NCBI GenBank assembly: GCA_024280735.1
Contig: JAJRPO010000031.1
Location: forward strand, 1-56,089
Direction of reading: 5' to 3'
Source: Alphaproteobacteria bacterium
GTDB taxonomy: Bacteria; Pseudomonadota; Alphaproteobacteria; Rhodobacterales; Rhodobacteraceae
Length of the DNA stretch: 56,089 bases
Both the position numbers and the translations under genes were made by a program. Positions 41,803 to 50,111 of this stretch are shown here, one piece after another; positions within the stretch are counted from its first letter, which is position 1; the number at the start of each line of letters is the position of its first letter. The notes below the pieces were generated by a model. It worked only from the letters and a program-made list of their open reading frames with translations. It searched no databases and had not been told where the DNA came from.

Positions 41803-43182
41803 TTAGAATGTGGAGTTGAAGCCAATACTCATGCGTAAATCTTTGGTCGAATAAATGTCGATGCTTGAATCGTTCCGGTTGGCGCTTAAGTTTAATGTGG
41901 GCGCAAAGCCGTAATAGGAGATTTTTGGGAAGAATAGCGACAGGTTGGCGCTGACTTTTTCGTCAACCCGTTGGATGCCGTTAATCGGGTTGTCAAAGCC
42001 TATGTGTTTATAGGCAATGCTAAAGCTGGGGCGGATATCCCAGATCATTGGGGCCAGAGTAATCTGCACATCCGCGCCGATGGTTGTGTACTGTACTAGG
42101 TTGGAATCGGAGTTGGATTTCTGTGCGTTGATGGCATAGCGGATTTGGGTGTTCTTTTGGGTCTTTCGCGTCAGGCCAAATTCGAGGTTTGCAGATTTAG
42201 AAGAATTTATTGTGCCATCCAGCCGGTTTTGAATGTTTATGCCAAAACGAACATCGCCATGCGTGCGCGCAGAAAATAGATAGTCTTGCTGGACGGATCC
42301 CCTGAGTTGTACCGACAATGGATCGCCGCCATACCAGCTGTGACCTAGGGCGCCAGCAAGCTTTAGGCGTCCCCAGCCGGAGTTTTTGTGGGATTTTGGT
42401 CGGATTGCCAGCCCCAAACGGGCCTCAACCGTGGCAAAGGCGAAGTCAGAGCCGGTTTGGCCCGAATCCAAGGCCTTGGCGGCGCTGGATAATTTGTAGG
42501 TGGTGCCAAGGGTAAAGAGGCCCAAGCGCAGGCTGGTGCGGGCGTTAATCTTGTGGGTGTAGCTGGTCTCAAAGCCGGCAGTCAGGGCGGTGCCGGAATG
42601 AGGCTTGGCCGTCTTAAGGGGTAAGCCGAGCACCGTGATCTGATTGTTAATCGCCCCATTGTTGATGTTGGAGGTGGGAGCCATGCTGAAGAACAACTTG
42701 GTCGACAGTTTTTTGCCGCGGCGGATAAACTTGAAATCCCGCTTGCTCAGGGATTTTGCCCGCTGATCCGGCGCAATTTGTGTTGCCCGTCGCAACCAGA
42801 ATTGCGCCCGCGTACTGGCCCCTTTGGCAAAATACGCTTTGGCCACCAAATGCGCCGCGTCAAAGCGTTGACCTTGATCGGCACCTTTTTGAAATGCATG
42901 GCGCGCAGCGGCGGCGGCGGCGGTGTGTTTATCCAGCGCAAGCAGTGCCTGCGCTTGCAAAAAGATCAGCTCAAAATCATCGGGTGTTTTCTTGGCCATC
43001 GCCGAGGCGATCTGCAACGTCAGCGCAGGTTTGCCAATTTGCAAAGCCCGCCAAGCCGCCGCGCGCGCCTGATCATTGTCCAGCCGCACCGGCTGCGCTT
43101 GCGCTCGTACCGCAGGGGGTGGGTAAATCCCCCCTGCCATCAACGCCACAACCGCTGCTATTTTCAGATTGCCTTTACCCAT
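41803..43182 (-). CDS. Slam-like outer-membrane protein (surface lipoprotein assembly modifier, type XI secretion)
   Basis: The 459-residue protein has a signal peptide (to VRAQA, about residue 28). A TPR-like helical domain follows (RAAAWRALQIGKPALTLQIA, HTAAAAAARHAFQKGA, ARAQFWLRRATQIAPD). A C-terminal half of alternating hydrophobic beta strands ends in Phe (MSIGFNSTF), as outer-membrane barrels do. TPR plus DUF560-type barrel is the Slam architecture. It lies 19 bases after a predicted surface lipoprotein gene, which is the expected substrate pairing. Confidence 0.75.
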   Translation of the reverse strand: MGKGNLKIAAVVALMAGGIYPPPAVRAQAQPVRLDNDQARAAAWRALQIGKPALTLQIASAMAKKTPDDFELIFLQAQALLALDKHTAAAAAARHAFQKGADQGQRFDAAHLVAKAYFAKGASTRAQFWLRRATQIAPDQRAKSLSKRDFKFIRRGKKLSTKLFFSMAPTSNINNGAINNQITVLGLPLKTAKPHSGTALTAGFETSYTHKINARTSLRLGLFTLGTTYKLSSAAKALDSGQTGSDFAFATVEARLGLAIRPKSHKNSGWGRLKLAGALGHSWYGGDPLSVQLRGSVQQDYLFSARTHGDVRFGINIQNRLDGTINSSKSANLEFGLTRKTQKNTQIRYAINAQKSNSDSNLVQYTTIGADVQITLAPMIWDIRPSFSIAYKHIGFDNPINGIQRVDEKVSANLSLFFPKISYYGFAPTLNLSANRNDSSIDIYSTKDLRMSIGFNSTF

Positions 43183-43201
43183 GATGTCACAGGCCCTAAT
43201 C

Positions 43202-44092
43202 TTATTGCTCTGCGATTATCGATCCGGTCTCGCGGTATTCGCCGTGGGTAATCACAACCACACCAGCAACTTCGCCGCCATCAGGGCCGCCAAACAGCGC
43301 TTGCCAAGTACCGCCCAGATCTTCGCCATTAATTGTCCCATTAATTGTGCCATCTGAAACAATGGCCTCTGTGCGATCGATATTACCTTCGATTAGGGTA
43401 ACCGAAGAGCTAAGCCCCACTTTGCTTTCATCTTGTGTCAGGAGGCGATTGACGATGAAGCCACGCAATTTATTATCGGAGAAGTCAGCCTCCATCTGCA
43501 CATCGCCTTTGATGATATCGATTGGACCGATGCCACCGGCAACCGTTGGATCTGCTACAGTTCGCAGCCCCACATAAGACCCGTTGTAAAATGCCCGCTG
43601 CGTGGTTGAGGGCAGGTTCACTGACCCCGAGCGCGCGTACCCCGCCCCCGCATGGCCGTGATCCGCATAGCCACCCTGTGCAACAATGGCAGAGGAGACA
43701 TTGCCGGTGCTGCTGGTGCCATAATAGGCAATGTAATTGTCCAAATTGCCATTTGTAGGGCTATAAGCCTTGTACCCCGGCACATCAGATGATGCCACCC
43801 GATCATACCGCCCCTCAAACACATCATCGTCAAACGGCAAGGATTCCACGATCAACTGGTCATTTGCCGTATCATATTCAATCCGCGAGGCGCTATAGCC
43901 TGTCGACAGCAATTTAGCCGTCGCTCCCGTGCCATTGTCTGTACCTGCCGTGGTGCCATCATCTACCACATCATCACAACTGCCAACCGTGCCCAGCAAA
44001 GGCGTATAGGTGCAGCCCGCATCGCTGACACTGCTTGAACAGGCGGCAAGCGTCAGCAGGGCCGCTGAGGCCAATAAGATAGATTTTGTCAT
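43202..44092 (-). CDS. lipoprotein with TbpB-like beta-barrel domain, predicted Slam substrate
   Basis: The 296-residue protein has a lipoprotein signal with lipobox LAAC and lipid-bearing Cys18. An acidic, Thr/Gly-rich linker is followed by a beta-rich domain. FYNGSYVGLRT, GDVQMEADFSDNKLRGF and GTWQALFGGPDGGEVAGVV match the pattern of transferrin-binding-protein-like C-lobes used by Slam-dependent lipoproteins. It is co-oriented with and just upstream of the Slam-like gene. The ligand, possibly a host or environmental protein or haem, is unknown. Confidence 0.75.
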   Translation of the reverse strand: MTKSILLASAALLTLAACSSSVSDAGCTYTPLLGTVGSCDDVVDDGTTAGTDNGTGATAKLLSTGYSASRIEYDTANDQLIVESLPFDDDVFEGRYDRVASSDVPGYKAYSPTNGNLDNYIAYYGTSSTGNVSSAIVAQGGYADHGHAGAGYARSGSVNLPSTTQRAFYNGSYVGLRTVADPTVAGGIGPIDIIKGDVQMEADFSDNKLRGFIVNRLLTQDESKVGLSSSVTLIEGNIDRTEAIVSDGTINGTINGEDLGGTWQALFGGPDGGEVAGVVVITHGEYRETGSIIAEQ

Positions 44093-44324
44093 TTTGTTGC
44101 CTTGTAGCTTTTGCTTTTAGACTGCTCTTTTGACCATCCTTGCATGGCGGGGGCGTATTCTGTCAAGAATCCCAAGCACTTCGCCCCTGATGTGTTGCAA
44201 TTCTGCGCGTTAATCGCCACATTTTCGCCACATTCTTTTCCGCCAAACACCGCATCTGGCGGTTCCCCAATGGCAAACCTCCAGATATAGTGTTCCGCGA
44301 GTCACCCCTAAAAGCGAGCGCAAA

Positions 44325-45233
44325 ATGCCCCTGACACCGGAACAACAGGCTGAAATCACCGATCAACGCGCGCAAAGCGCTCAAACCATGCGCGCCACGG
44401 TGCCGGGGATGGAACAGCACCTCTATACCGCCCACGAGGTCCTCGACCATGGCTTCGTGCGTGTCATCGACTATATGGGCGATGACGCCGCGATCTGTCA
44501 GGCGGCTAGGGTATCTTATGGGCGTGGCACCAAGGCGGTGACAAATGACGAGGGCCTGATCCGCTACCTGATGCGCCACTGGCATTCCACCCCGTTCGAG
44601 ATGTGCGAGATCAAGCTGCACGTCAAATTGCCGGTCTTCGTGGCGCGTCAATGGATTCGCCACCGGACCGCCAACGTGAATGAATACTCCGCCCGTTATT
44701 CGATTTTGGACCGAGAGTTCTACATCCCCGCGCCCGAACACGTGAACGCGCAATCGGTGATCAACAATCAGGGCAGGGGCGAAGTGCTGCAAGGCGAGGA
44801 AGCCGCCCGCGTGCTGGAAATCCTCAAGGCCGACAGCAACCGCTGCTATGACAATTACGAGGCGATGATCTCGGACGAGGGCCAAAACGGTCTGGCCCGA
44901 GAGCTCGCCCGCATGAACCTGCCGGCCAACATCTATACCCAGTGGTATTGGAAGGTCGATCTGCACAACCTATTCCACTTCCTGCGCCTGCGCGCCGACG
45001 CCCACGCCCAATACGAAATCCGCGTCTACGCCGATATGATTTGTAAAATAGTCGCTGACTGGGTGCCAGCCGCCTACGGTGCTTTCGAGGACTACCGGTT
45101 GGGAGGCGCTCAACTATCAGGACGTGCGGTTGACGCCATGCGGCGTATGCTTAAAGGTGAGAAAATGGACGCGGCAAAGGCCGGCATGAGTGCGGGCGAG
45201 TGGCGTGAGTTTATGGGGGTTGTTGAGGGTTGA
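44325..45233 (+). CDS. thyX: flavin-dependent thymidylate synthase
   Basis: The 302-residue enzyme methylates dUMP with methylene-tetrahydrofolate and FAD. The ThyX signature [15 protein letters not shown] is at residues 112-126 with FAD- and dUMP-binding arginines. [19 protein letters not shown] is the C-terminal substrate block. The gene is GC-rich and intact. The next ORF is AT-rich and starts inside its stop codon. Confidence 0.95.
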   Translation: MPLTPEQQAEITDQRAQSAQTMRATVPGMEQHLYTAHEVLDHGFVRVIDYMGDDAAICQAARVSYGRGTKAVTNDEGLIRYLMRHWHSTPFEMCEIKLHVKLPVFVARQWIRHRTANVNEYSARYSILDREFYIPAPEHVNAQSVINNQGRGEVLQGEEAARVLEILKADSNRCYDNYEAMISDEGQNGLARELARMNLPANIYTQWYWKVDLHNLFHFLRLRADAHAQYEIRVYADMICKIVADWVPAAYGAFEDYRLGGAQLSGRAVDAMRRMLKGEKMDAAKAGMSAGEWREFMGVVEG

Positions 45234-45961
45234 TAATTACTAAGTATTTCAATTTGAAAGACTGGGATCGCTACGAAGCAGGCAGCTTTAAAATTGGGAC
45301 CCTTGAAGAGTACCGCAAGTCAGAGCAAGAAGTGGCACGAATGAGTGACACGGATGAGGGCATAGCCCAAAGAGGGTTCGGCGAAGGCAATGCGTACATC
45401 AAACATATGGTGTTGCCGGGTAATAATGTTATTGAGAATTGCACATTTATTGACTGCGGAACAATTGTTAAGGTTGATACAGTATTCAATGAATTTGTTT
45501 TCTGTGCGAGTAAGGGCGGTTATGACCAAGGCCACCATATTAAAATGGTTGAAGGAGAATTGCTTGAAGATGGTTTAGAGTATAATGGCAACGAAGATTT
45601 GAACTGTTACGCTGAAATCGAACTTTCGCGGTTTTTAAAAGGATTGAGATTCTGGGGATTTGGAAGCGAGAAAGTTTTGTCAAAACTTTCTCCACAACAA
45701 TACATTATTGCCAAGCCAGTATCATATGAACCAAGACTGTTAAAGAAAGAGCTAAAAGCGGAAAGTATCGTCGATGACGGTTTAACTGAAGAAATGTACT
45801 TTAGTACGATTTTTAATAAACCAATAAAGTTTTCGACAGAAAGAGAATTTCGTATAGTATTAAGTGCTCTTGCACCCAGACTTCCTTCAAGTGGGGTATC
45901 TGCATTGTATCCGCAGTCAAGTAAGTTGAGAAAATCCATTCTGCGAATGGGAAGACTTTAA
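45230..45961 (+). CDS. AT-rich protein of unknown function fused by overlap to thyX
   Basis: The 243-residue soluble protein starts at TTG overlapping the thyX stop as [29 protein letters not shown] with D..EG (residues 5-45, shown as blocks) is typical of small-molecule- or phage-defence-linked families resembling DUF2971/AbiGi. C-terminal [11 protein letters not shown] recalls the same group. Codon use is AT-rich (AAA, TTT, GAA, AAT), unlike thyX before it, which suggests recent transfer. The function is unknown. A defence role is a hypothesis only. Confidence 0.55.
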   Translation: MIITKYFNLKDWDRYEAGSFKIGTLEEYRKSEQEVARMSDTDEGIAQRGFGEGNAYIKHMVLPGNNVIENCTFIDCGTIVKVDTVFNEFVFCASKGGYDQGHHIKMVEGELLEDGLEYNGNEDLNCYAEIELSRFLKGLRFWGFGSEKVLSKLSPQQYIIAKPVSYEPRLLKKELKAESIVDDGLTEEMYFSTIFNKPIKFSTEREFRIVLSALAPRLPSSGVSALYPQSSKLRKSILRMGRL

Positions 45962-46062
45962 TGGTCAAGCCCGATGGGGCGGGCGAAGTGCGTTTGTCGT
46001 GTGGTCTTGCTTTAAGTTGAGAGCATGTTGCCCTATCGTTTCCCAGCCGCTACGCTCCCCCC

Positions 46063-46497
46063 ATGCAAACACTTACCGCCACTTGGCCGTTCTGGGCCGT
46101 CCTCGCCGCCATATTCGCAGCCCTTACCGCCATACTCGCCAAACTCGGGGTGGCGGAGGTTCCCAGCAACCTTGCCACCTTGATCCGCACCCTTGTGGTC
46201 GTCGCCGCCTTGTTGCCGCTGATCTGGTTCACCGGAGAGGCCGCGGGTATTGGCGCGGTCTCGGGGCGCTCTTGGTTGTTCCTCACCTTGTCAGGCCTCG
46301 CAACCGGTGCCTCATGGCTGTGTTATTTCCGCGCGCTACAGCTCGGCCCCGCCAGCAAGGTTGCGCCGATTGATAAATTGTCGATCGTTCTGGTGGTGAT
46401 ATTCGCCGCCCTGTTCCTTGGCGAGAAACTGTCCCTCACCGGATGGTTTGGTGTCGCCATGATCGGCGTGGGCGCAATCATGGTCGCGGCGGGTTAA
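46063..46497 (+). CDS. half-size EamA/DMT-family transporter
   Basis: The 144-residue protein has five hydrophobic segments, beginning WPFWAVLAAIFAALTAILAKLGV, and the EamA closing motif SKVAPIDKLSIVLVVIFAALFLGEKLS followed by GWFGVAMIGVGAIMV (blocks). This is a single five-helix EamA unit, which normally works as a homodimer. The substrate is unknown. Confidence 0.8.
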   Translation: MQTLTATWPFWAVLAAIFAALTAILAKLGVAEVPSNLATLIRTLVVVAALLPLIWFTGEAAGIGAVSGRSWLFLTLSGLATGASWLCYFRALQLGPASKVAPIDKLSIVLVVIFAALFLGEKLSLTGWFGVAMIGVGAIMVAAG

Positions 46498-46573
46498 CTT
46501 TGACCCTAAAACACATTGCCTACCCTAAAACAGACAAGCAAATTCCGGTCATTTCAGGGTTCTGTTAAAATGG

Positions 46574-46674
46574 AAAAAAATTGGGAGGACACTGGTTGCG
46601 GGAAGGTAACCTGACCACGCCTTGGCGGGTCTGCGTGTCCTCCCAGTATAAGAGAGCAGGGAGGATTGCTCTTT
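46574..46674 (-). ncRNA. strong candidate small RNA with a CCTCCC loop
   Basis: On the minus strand the 5' hairpin pairs AGAGCA (46672-46667) with TGCTCT (46658-46653) around loop ATCCTCCC. The 3' half is a 10-bp stem, GGGAGGACAC (46644-46635) with GTGTCCTCCC (46592-46583), followed by AATTTTTTT at 46582-46574. An exposed CCUCCC loop is typical of anti-Shine-Dalgarno sRNAs in alphaproteobacteria (CcsR/cuckoo-type). A near-consensus promoter lies directly upstream. No ORF is present. The 46498-46921 interval carries no other gene. Confidence 0.7.
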
Positions 46675-46680
46675 CGATAT

Positions 46681-46710
46681 ACTATATGCTGCAATGCGGC
46701 ATCAGGTCAA
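46681..46710 (-). promoter_or_regulatory. promoter of the CCTCCC sRNA with palindromic operator in its spacer
   Basis: On the minus strand TTGACC (46710-46705), 18 bases, TATAGT (46686-46681). The spacer contains TGCCGCATTGCAGCA (46702-46688), a near-palindrome built of TGC/GCA half-sites. Confidence 0.6.
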
Positions 46711-46773
46711 GCGGGTGCGGCGTTTTTACGCCGATATTCCTGTAACTGCTTTACATCATACACTTAAATTATA

Positions 46774-46784
46774 CTGCAACGCAG
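46774..46784. promoter_or_regulatory. second TGC/GCA palindrome
   Basis: CTGCAACGCAG is a perfect CTGC-N3-GCAG palindrome, the form described for PhaR sites in Paracoccus. On the minus strand it follows a TATAAT at 46773-46768. Together with the copy in the sRNA promoter it marks a probable common operator. Confidence 0.45.
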
Positions 46785-46921
46785 CATTGTCGCACCTCTG
46801 ACAGCCCGTCACGCGATGGTGACACGGCTTGTTTTGCCTGTGATTCCCGATCGCGCTACCTTTAGGACATCCCCGAAAGGGGCATTATGCTCCTTTCTTG
46901 AACCAGTATAGGAGAATCCCC

Positions 46922-47230
46922 ATGTTTAAACGTATCGCAACCGCCGCCCTGATCTTCGGCATGGCCGCCACAGCACCCCCAGCACTGGCCCAAAGCGCCT
47001 GCGCGCCACGTGACAAGATCGTCTCGCAACTTACTGATAAGTATGGAGAAGTCAGTCACGGCGTTGGCCTGCAATCCGGCACAAAATTGGTCGAAGTCTG
47101 GTCCTCCAAACGCACCGGCAGCTGGTCCATCCTTGTCACCCACGCCAGCGGATTAAGCTGCATTCTGGCGACCGGCAAAAACTGGACCCCGAACCCGAAA
47201 TTCGCCCTCGCAGGGGACCCAGCCGCGTGA
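46922..47230 (+). CDS. small exported protein of unknown function
   Basis: The start at 46922 has AGGAG upstream. The 102-residue product has a signal peptide ending PALAQ (about residue 24). The mature part begins SACAPRDKIVSQLTDKYGE and later has VTHASGLSCILATGKNW, so two cysteines may form a disulfide. It resembles short periplasmic proteins that are common in rhodobacters. I cannot name the family. A CCCC-gaaa-GGGG hairpin lies in the leader at 46871-46882. Confidence 0.7.
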   Translation: MFKRIATAALIFGMAATAPPALAQSACAPRDKIVSQLTDKYGEVSHGVGLQSGTKLVEVWSSKRTGSWSILVTHASGLSCILATGKNWTPNPKFALAGDPAA

Positions 47231-48397
47231 CTATTGCCGTTCGGCAAAATCAACCAGTCTTTTCAAGGCCTTGACGAAAGGCGCATCCGCTATCGTCATT
47301 GCCACACGCACATGTCCGGCGGCGCTGTTGCCAAAGCTCTCGCCGGGCATCACTGCGATCAATTCCTCGTCCAACAACTTGTTGGCAAACTGTTCACCGC
47401 TCATCCCCGTGTTGCGCACATCCAGCATCAGATACATCGCCCCTTGCGCCGGAATAAGGCGTAAGGCGTTGGTTTTTTGCAATATTTCCTGCGACATTTC
47501 GGTACGGCGGCGAAATACATCCGCGATTTTGGCCTCAAACTCTGGCCCTTGTTTCAGGGCAAACTCCGCGGCATCCTGAATGAACCCGGGCACACCGTAA
47601 GCATTGACCGTGGACAGGTTCATGATTTGGTCGATAATTTCCTCCGGCCCAATGATCCAGCCAATCCGTGACCCGGTCATTGCATGGCTTTTGGACATAG
47701 ACCCAACCACCAAAGTGCGTTCGGCCATCCCTGGCAACCCACGTGGAGAAATATGCGCACCTTGCCAGATCTGGCTGTCGTAAACCTCGTCTGAAATCAG
47801 CCAAAGGTCATGCCCAATGCAAACATCGGCAATCATTTGCATGGTCTCTAAAGGGTAAACCACGCCTGTGGGATTGTTTGGCGAATTGATCAGCAGTGAT
47901 TTGGCGTTTTTGGCAGCGGCAGCCAAAGCCCCGCGCTGGGGGAGAAAGTTGTCAGAGGAGCGGGTCGGCACCATTTGCACCTCCGCCCCCGCCGCGCGCA
48001 AAACGCCAGGATAGGTGGCGTAATAGGGATCGCAGATCAGGCCCGTATCGCCAGGGTTTAATGCGGCCAGATGCGCAGAGAACAGCGCAGCCTGTCCGCC
48101 AGAGGTGACCAGAACGTTTCCGGCCTTGGTTTCCACGCCGGTAAGGCGCTGATAACGCGCGGCAATTTCGGCGCGCAGGGCAGGGCTGCCGGGAACAGCG
48201 GAATAGGTTGTATTGCCGGATTTGGCACTGGCAAACATCGCGTCAATAATGATTGGATCGGTTTTAATGTCATGCTCGCCGATTGTCAGTTCGATCACGG
48301 GTTGGCCCGCGCCAATCATTTCGCGGGCGCGCAGGAACACCTCCCAGCCATCGGAACCACCGCCGTTGATATTTGCAATACGATTTGAAAGTTTCAT
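47231..48397 (-). CDS. class I/II pyridoxal-phosphate aminotransferase
   Basis: The start at the ATG ending at 48397 gives 388 residues. NSPNNPTG, ISDEVYDSQIW and SMSKSHAMTGSRIGW (PLP lysine) are the fold-type I aminotransferase motifs. EGLTIGEHDIKT replaces the more usual TxGEPD block (ELTIGEHDIKTD). It is probably an aspartate- or aromatic-type transaminase. The substrate is not resolved. It abuts the convergent small exported gene with no gap. Confidence 0.85.
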   Translation of the reverse strand: MKLSNRIANINGGGSDGWEVFLRAREMIGAGQPVIELTIGEHDIKTDPIIIDAMFASAKSGNTTYSAVPGSPALRAEIAARYQRLTGVETKAGNVLVTSGGQAALFSAHLAALNPGDTGLICDPYYATYPGVLRAAGAEVQMVPTRSSDNFLPQRGALAAAAKNAKSLLINSPNNPTGVVYPLETMQMIADVCIGHDLWLISDEVYDSQIWQGAHISPRGLPGMAERTLVVGSMSKSHAMTGSRIGWIIGPEEIIDQIMNLSTVNAYGVPGFIQDAAEFALKQGPEFEAKIADVFRRRTEMSQEILQKTNALRLIPAQGAMYLMLDVRNTGMSGEQFANKLLDEELIAVMPGESFGNSAAGHVRVAMTIADAPFVKALKRLVDFAERQ

Positions 48398-48643
48398 GGT
48401 CCTGCCCTCTGTATTCAGTTTGCCAGAGGGCATCATGATTCCCCCTGTCTTGGCAAGCCTATTTGCGACAAAGGATATTGCCCCTTGTCTTTGGGTAATA
48501 GTTGCGGCTAGTTTATCGTCATGAGACGCCAAATAACCACCTGCTGTATTTGTATCCCCTGCTAACATCGCTTTTGCGGGTCGTCTCTCTTATTCAAAAT
48601 TCAGTGACAGGCCCGCGCCGGAACCCAACGCCGTGAGAGACCT

Positions 48644-50110
48644 ATGACCGAGATCAAACTGTATAATACCAAAACCCGCAGCAAGCAGGTTTTCAAGCCG
48701 ATTGATGCCGATAACGTGCGGATGTATGTCTGTGGGCCGACGGTGTATGACCGCGCCCATATCGGCAACGCGCGCCCGGTGATTGTGTTTGATACGTTGT
48801 ACCGGTTGCTGCGCCATGTGTACGGCGTGGATCACGTCAAATATGCGCGTAATTTTACCGATGTGGACGACAAGATTAACACCCGTTCAGCCGAGAGCGG
48901 ACGCTCTATTCGCGACATTACCGATGAAACGATTGGCTGGTTTCTCGACGATATGGGCGCGCTGGGGGCGCTTGAGCCGGATTTTGCGCCGCGCGCGACG
49001 GAGTATATCGATCAGATGATCACAATGACGGAGGAGTTGATAGCGGGCGGCTTTGCTTACGCCGCTGACGGGCATGTGCTGTTTGATGTAACCTCCTATG
49101 ATCGCTACGGTTCTTTGTCGGGCCGCTCGATTGACGATATGATCGCGGGGGCGCGGGTCGAGGTTGCCCCCTACAAACGCAACCCGATGGATTTTGTATT
49201 GTGGAAGCCGTCTAGCGGCGCGCAACCGGGCTGGGAAAGTCCTTGGGGGTTTGGCCGCCCGGGCTGGCATATCGAGTGTTCTGCCATGTCGCGCGAATTG
49301 TTTGGCGAGACGTTCGACATTCATGGTGGCGGGCTGGATCTGGCCTTTCCGCATCACGAGAACGAAAAGGCGCAGAGCTGTGCCTGCATGGGCGAGGACA
49401 GCTTTGCCCAAGTCTGGATGCACAACGAGATGTTGCAGGTTGAGGGCAAGAAAATGTCCAAGTCCTTGGGCAACTTTTTCTCGGTGCGGGAGCTGTTGGA
49501 TCAGGGATATCCGGGCGAGGTGATCCGGTTTGTGTATTTGAGCACGCATTACCGCAAACCGATGGACTGGACAGAGAAGAAGGCTGCGGGTGCCGAAGCG
49601 ACGTTGCGCAAGTGGCGAGCGCTGGTAGAGGGTATCGAACCCTCCACCAGCGCGGCCGTGCCTGCTGTCATCGCGTGCTTGGCAGATGATCTGAACACGG
49701 CTGGCGCAATTGCGGCATTGCATGATTTGGCGAAGGCTGGAGATGCGGAGGGTTTGAAGGCATCGGCGGAATTGCTTGGGTTGTTGGGGGATGATCTGGG
49801 GGGGTGGGAAAACAAGGCAGTAAGATTTGAAGAGGTTCTTCTAGATGTTGTTGAGATTTGGAGAGCACATAGGACGAACAAACGATACGAATTTGCGGAT
49901 GCTATAAGGGATAGGTTCACTTTTCTTGGACTAGTGATTAGCGATTCAAGCGAAGGGGCAACCTTCAGGCTGGACTATAAAAAGGCGATGGAATCCTTTT
50001 TGATGAGTGGAAATGTTGCTAAACTACAAAATGGTCCACTTATCGGAGTGCCCTTTTCAGAGATCGATAGTTGGGTAGCCAGCGAATTGGTAAAATTGGA
50101 GGATAGTTGA
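48644..50110 (+). CDS. cysS: cysteinyl-tRNA synthetase with AT-rich 3' end
   Basis: The 488-residue enzyme has Cys30 (VCGPTVYD) as a zinc ligand, HIGN at residues 39-42 and KMSKS at 270-274. The catalytic part is GC-rich. From about 49830 the DNA becomes clearly AT-rich, although the family block [18 protein letters not shown] is still present. About 45 further residues ([13 protein letters not shown] to LEDS) extend beyond the usual end. This looks like a replaced or horizontally acquired C-terminus. It is followed one base later by cimA. Confidence 0.93.
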   Translation: MTEIKLYNTKTRSKQVFKPIDADNVRMYVCGPTVYDRAHIGNARPVIVFDTLYRLLRHVYGVDHVKYARNFTDVDDKINTRSAESGRSIRDITDETIGWFLDDMGALGALEPDFAPRATEYIDQMITMTEELIAGGFAYAADGHVLFDVTSYDRYGSLSGRSIDDMIAGARVEVAPYKRNPMDFVLWKPSSGAQPGWESPWGFGRPGWHIECSAMSRELFGETFDIHGGGLDLAFPHHENEKAQSCACMGEDSFAQVWMHNEMLQVEGKKMSKSLGNFFSVRELLDQGYPGEVIRFVYLSTHYRKPMDWTEKKAAGAEATLRKWRALVEGIEPSTSAAVPAVIACLADDLNTAGAIAALHDLAKAGDAEGLKASAELLGLLGDDLGGWENKAVRFEEVLLDVVEIWRAHRTNKRYEFADAIRDRFTFLGLVISDSSEGATFRLDYKKAMESFLMSGNVAKLQNGPLIGVPFSEIDSWVASELVKLEDS

Positions 50111-50111
50111 A

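Noticed and set aside
44163-44966. 267-codon minus-strand frame opposite thyX
   Set aside because: Shadow of the GC-rich thyX gene, whose ThyX signature is unambiguous.
46687-46784. Phasin gene (phaP) expected next to PhaR-like sites
   Set aside because: No phasin-like helical frame exists between 46498 and 46921. The downstream gene has a signal peptide and cysteines.
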